DNA of 64,000 bases from Synchiropus splendidus (taxonomy: Eukaryota; Chordata; Actinopteri; Syngnathiformes; Callionymidae), in assembly GCF_027744825.2 (NCBI RefSeq), contig NC_071334.1, positions 39,161,437-39,225,436 on the forward strand. Direction: 5' to 3'. Within the stretch, counting starts at the first letter, position 1, and every line of letters begins with the position of its first letter. The position numbers were made by a program, and so were the translations under genes. Under the pieces are notes generated by a model. It was not told the DNA's origin, did not search any database, and saw only the letters and a program-made list of their open reading frames with translations. Below are positions 63,731-64,000 of this stretch, in pieces.

Positions 63731-63918
63731 ACTTTCGAAAAACACTTCAGACAGCTTAGATTAGATGTGCAACTACTAGAAAGACCCTTTCTGCTATAGT
63801 GGGAGGTTAAAATTTCATGTTCTGAAGCTTCCCTGGAAAGTTATGGCACAATGCACAAAAACGCTTTTCAGCCTGAGATAAGGTGGGTTTCGGAACGCCA
63901 AACATAAAAGTGTTAATA

Positions 63919-64000
63919 ACTTTCGAAAAACACTTCAGACAGCTTAGATTTGATGTGCACCTACTAGAAAGACCCTTTCTGCTATAGTGGGAGGTTAAAA
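63919..64000 (+). repeat. partial monomer cut by the window edge
   Basis: Offsets 1-82 of a GCACCT/GACCC monomer. The satellite therefore continues beyond the right edge; on the left, base 1 falls exactly at the chosen offset 1 following normal phase, so the left edge is also inside the array. Confidence 0.95.

Larger units (their letters stand above)
1..64000 (+). repeat. 188-bp satellite DNA array, 340.4 head-to-tail monomers filling the window
   Basis: From base 1 the motif ACTTTCGAAAAACACTT recurs at 189, 377, 565, 753 and 941 (one base changed at 753), and so on to 63919, giving 188-bp steps. The phase never breaks apart from four 1-bp length changes, whose net effect of -2 exactly explains the last start at 63919 rather than 63921. 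Consensus composition is 74 G+C of 188 (about 39%). All copies face the same way, with no inserted element, inversion or spacer. No gene lies anywhere in these 64 kb: the monomer carries stops in the reading frames, and since 188 is not a multiple of 3 the frame rotates from copy to copy. Size, length near a nucleosome repeat and HOR organisation suggest a centromeric or pericentromeric satellite; this is inference. The family and species are not recognised. Confidence 0.98.

Noticed and set aside
1..64000. CRISPR array
   Set aside because: Repeats are contiguous with no unique spacers, the unit is 188 bp, and there are no cas genes. Variation is scattered point substitution, as in satellites.
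1..64000. Repeated coding sequence (a repeat-protein gene)
   Set aside because: 188 is not a multiple of three and stops occur in every frame within about one monomer, so no continuous repeat protein is possible.
1..64000. Transposon, retroelement or inverted segments within the array
   Set aside because: Every monomer start was followed in the same orientation with constant spacing; there is no room for an insertion and no long terminal repeats or reverse-oriented monomers.

Overview
The whole window is one uninterrupted tandem array of a eukaryotic satellite DNA. The repeating unit is 188 bp, about 39% GC, and every copy lies head to tail in the same orientation. Numbering monomers from base 1 gives 340 complete copies and an 82-bp partial copy at the right edge. 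Only four monomers differ in length: one of 189 bp and three of 187 bp. I see no gene, RNA gene, transposon, inversion or unique sequence between the first and last base. The monomer length close to a nucleosome repeat, the scale of the array and its higher-order organisation suggest a centromeric or pericentromeric (less likely subtelomeric or knob) satellite. I do not recognise the family and cannot name the species; plant or animal cannot be decided from this sequence alone.

Monomers differ from one another at a limited set of diagnostic sites: offsets 4, 12, 16-19, 26-34, 38-42, 53-54, 59-61, 77-78, 104, 116, 124-126, 131-133, 143, 172-178 and 185-188. Typing each monomer at these sites shows a succession of higher-order repeats (HORs) and scattered block duplications. 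The left part (1-5264) is a 14-monomer HOR of 2632 bp in two copies. Its last two monomer types seed a 6-monomer HOR of 1128 bp in three copies (4889-8272). From 8273 to about 13000 come blocks copied from further left at 18- and 30-monomer distances. From 14665 there is a 17-monomer repeat in two copies, the second cut short by a fused monomer. Next comes a 16-monomer HOR of 3008 bp in two copies (20118-26133).

The right half is dominated by a 12-monomer cassette that recurs six times between 30270 and 58279. It sits inside 12-, 16- and 22-monomer HORs; the best is a 22-monomer, 4136-bp repeat at 50572-58843 whose two copies look identical apart from one junction base. The right end (59971-63730) is a contracted local duplication.

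The array reads as a record of unequal exchange. Many HOR borders fall inside a monomer that is a chimera of two recognisable types, always joined in register, so the 188-bp phase survives. Shared rare changes (a 1-bp deletion in three distant monomers, and an extra A in an A-run in three others) tie separate blocks to common ancestors. Each monomer also carries short dyad elements: a 7-bp inverted repeat across the monomer junction, a GAAGCTTC palindrome, and in one subfamily a GCGT/ACGC hairpin. These could matter for DNA structure or protein binding, but no function is shown. All comparisons were made by eye, so difference counts are minimum estimates.
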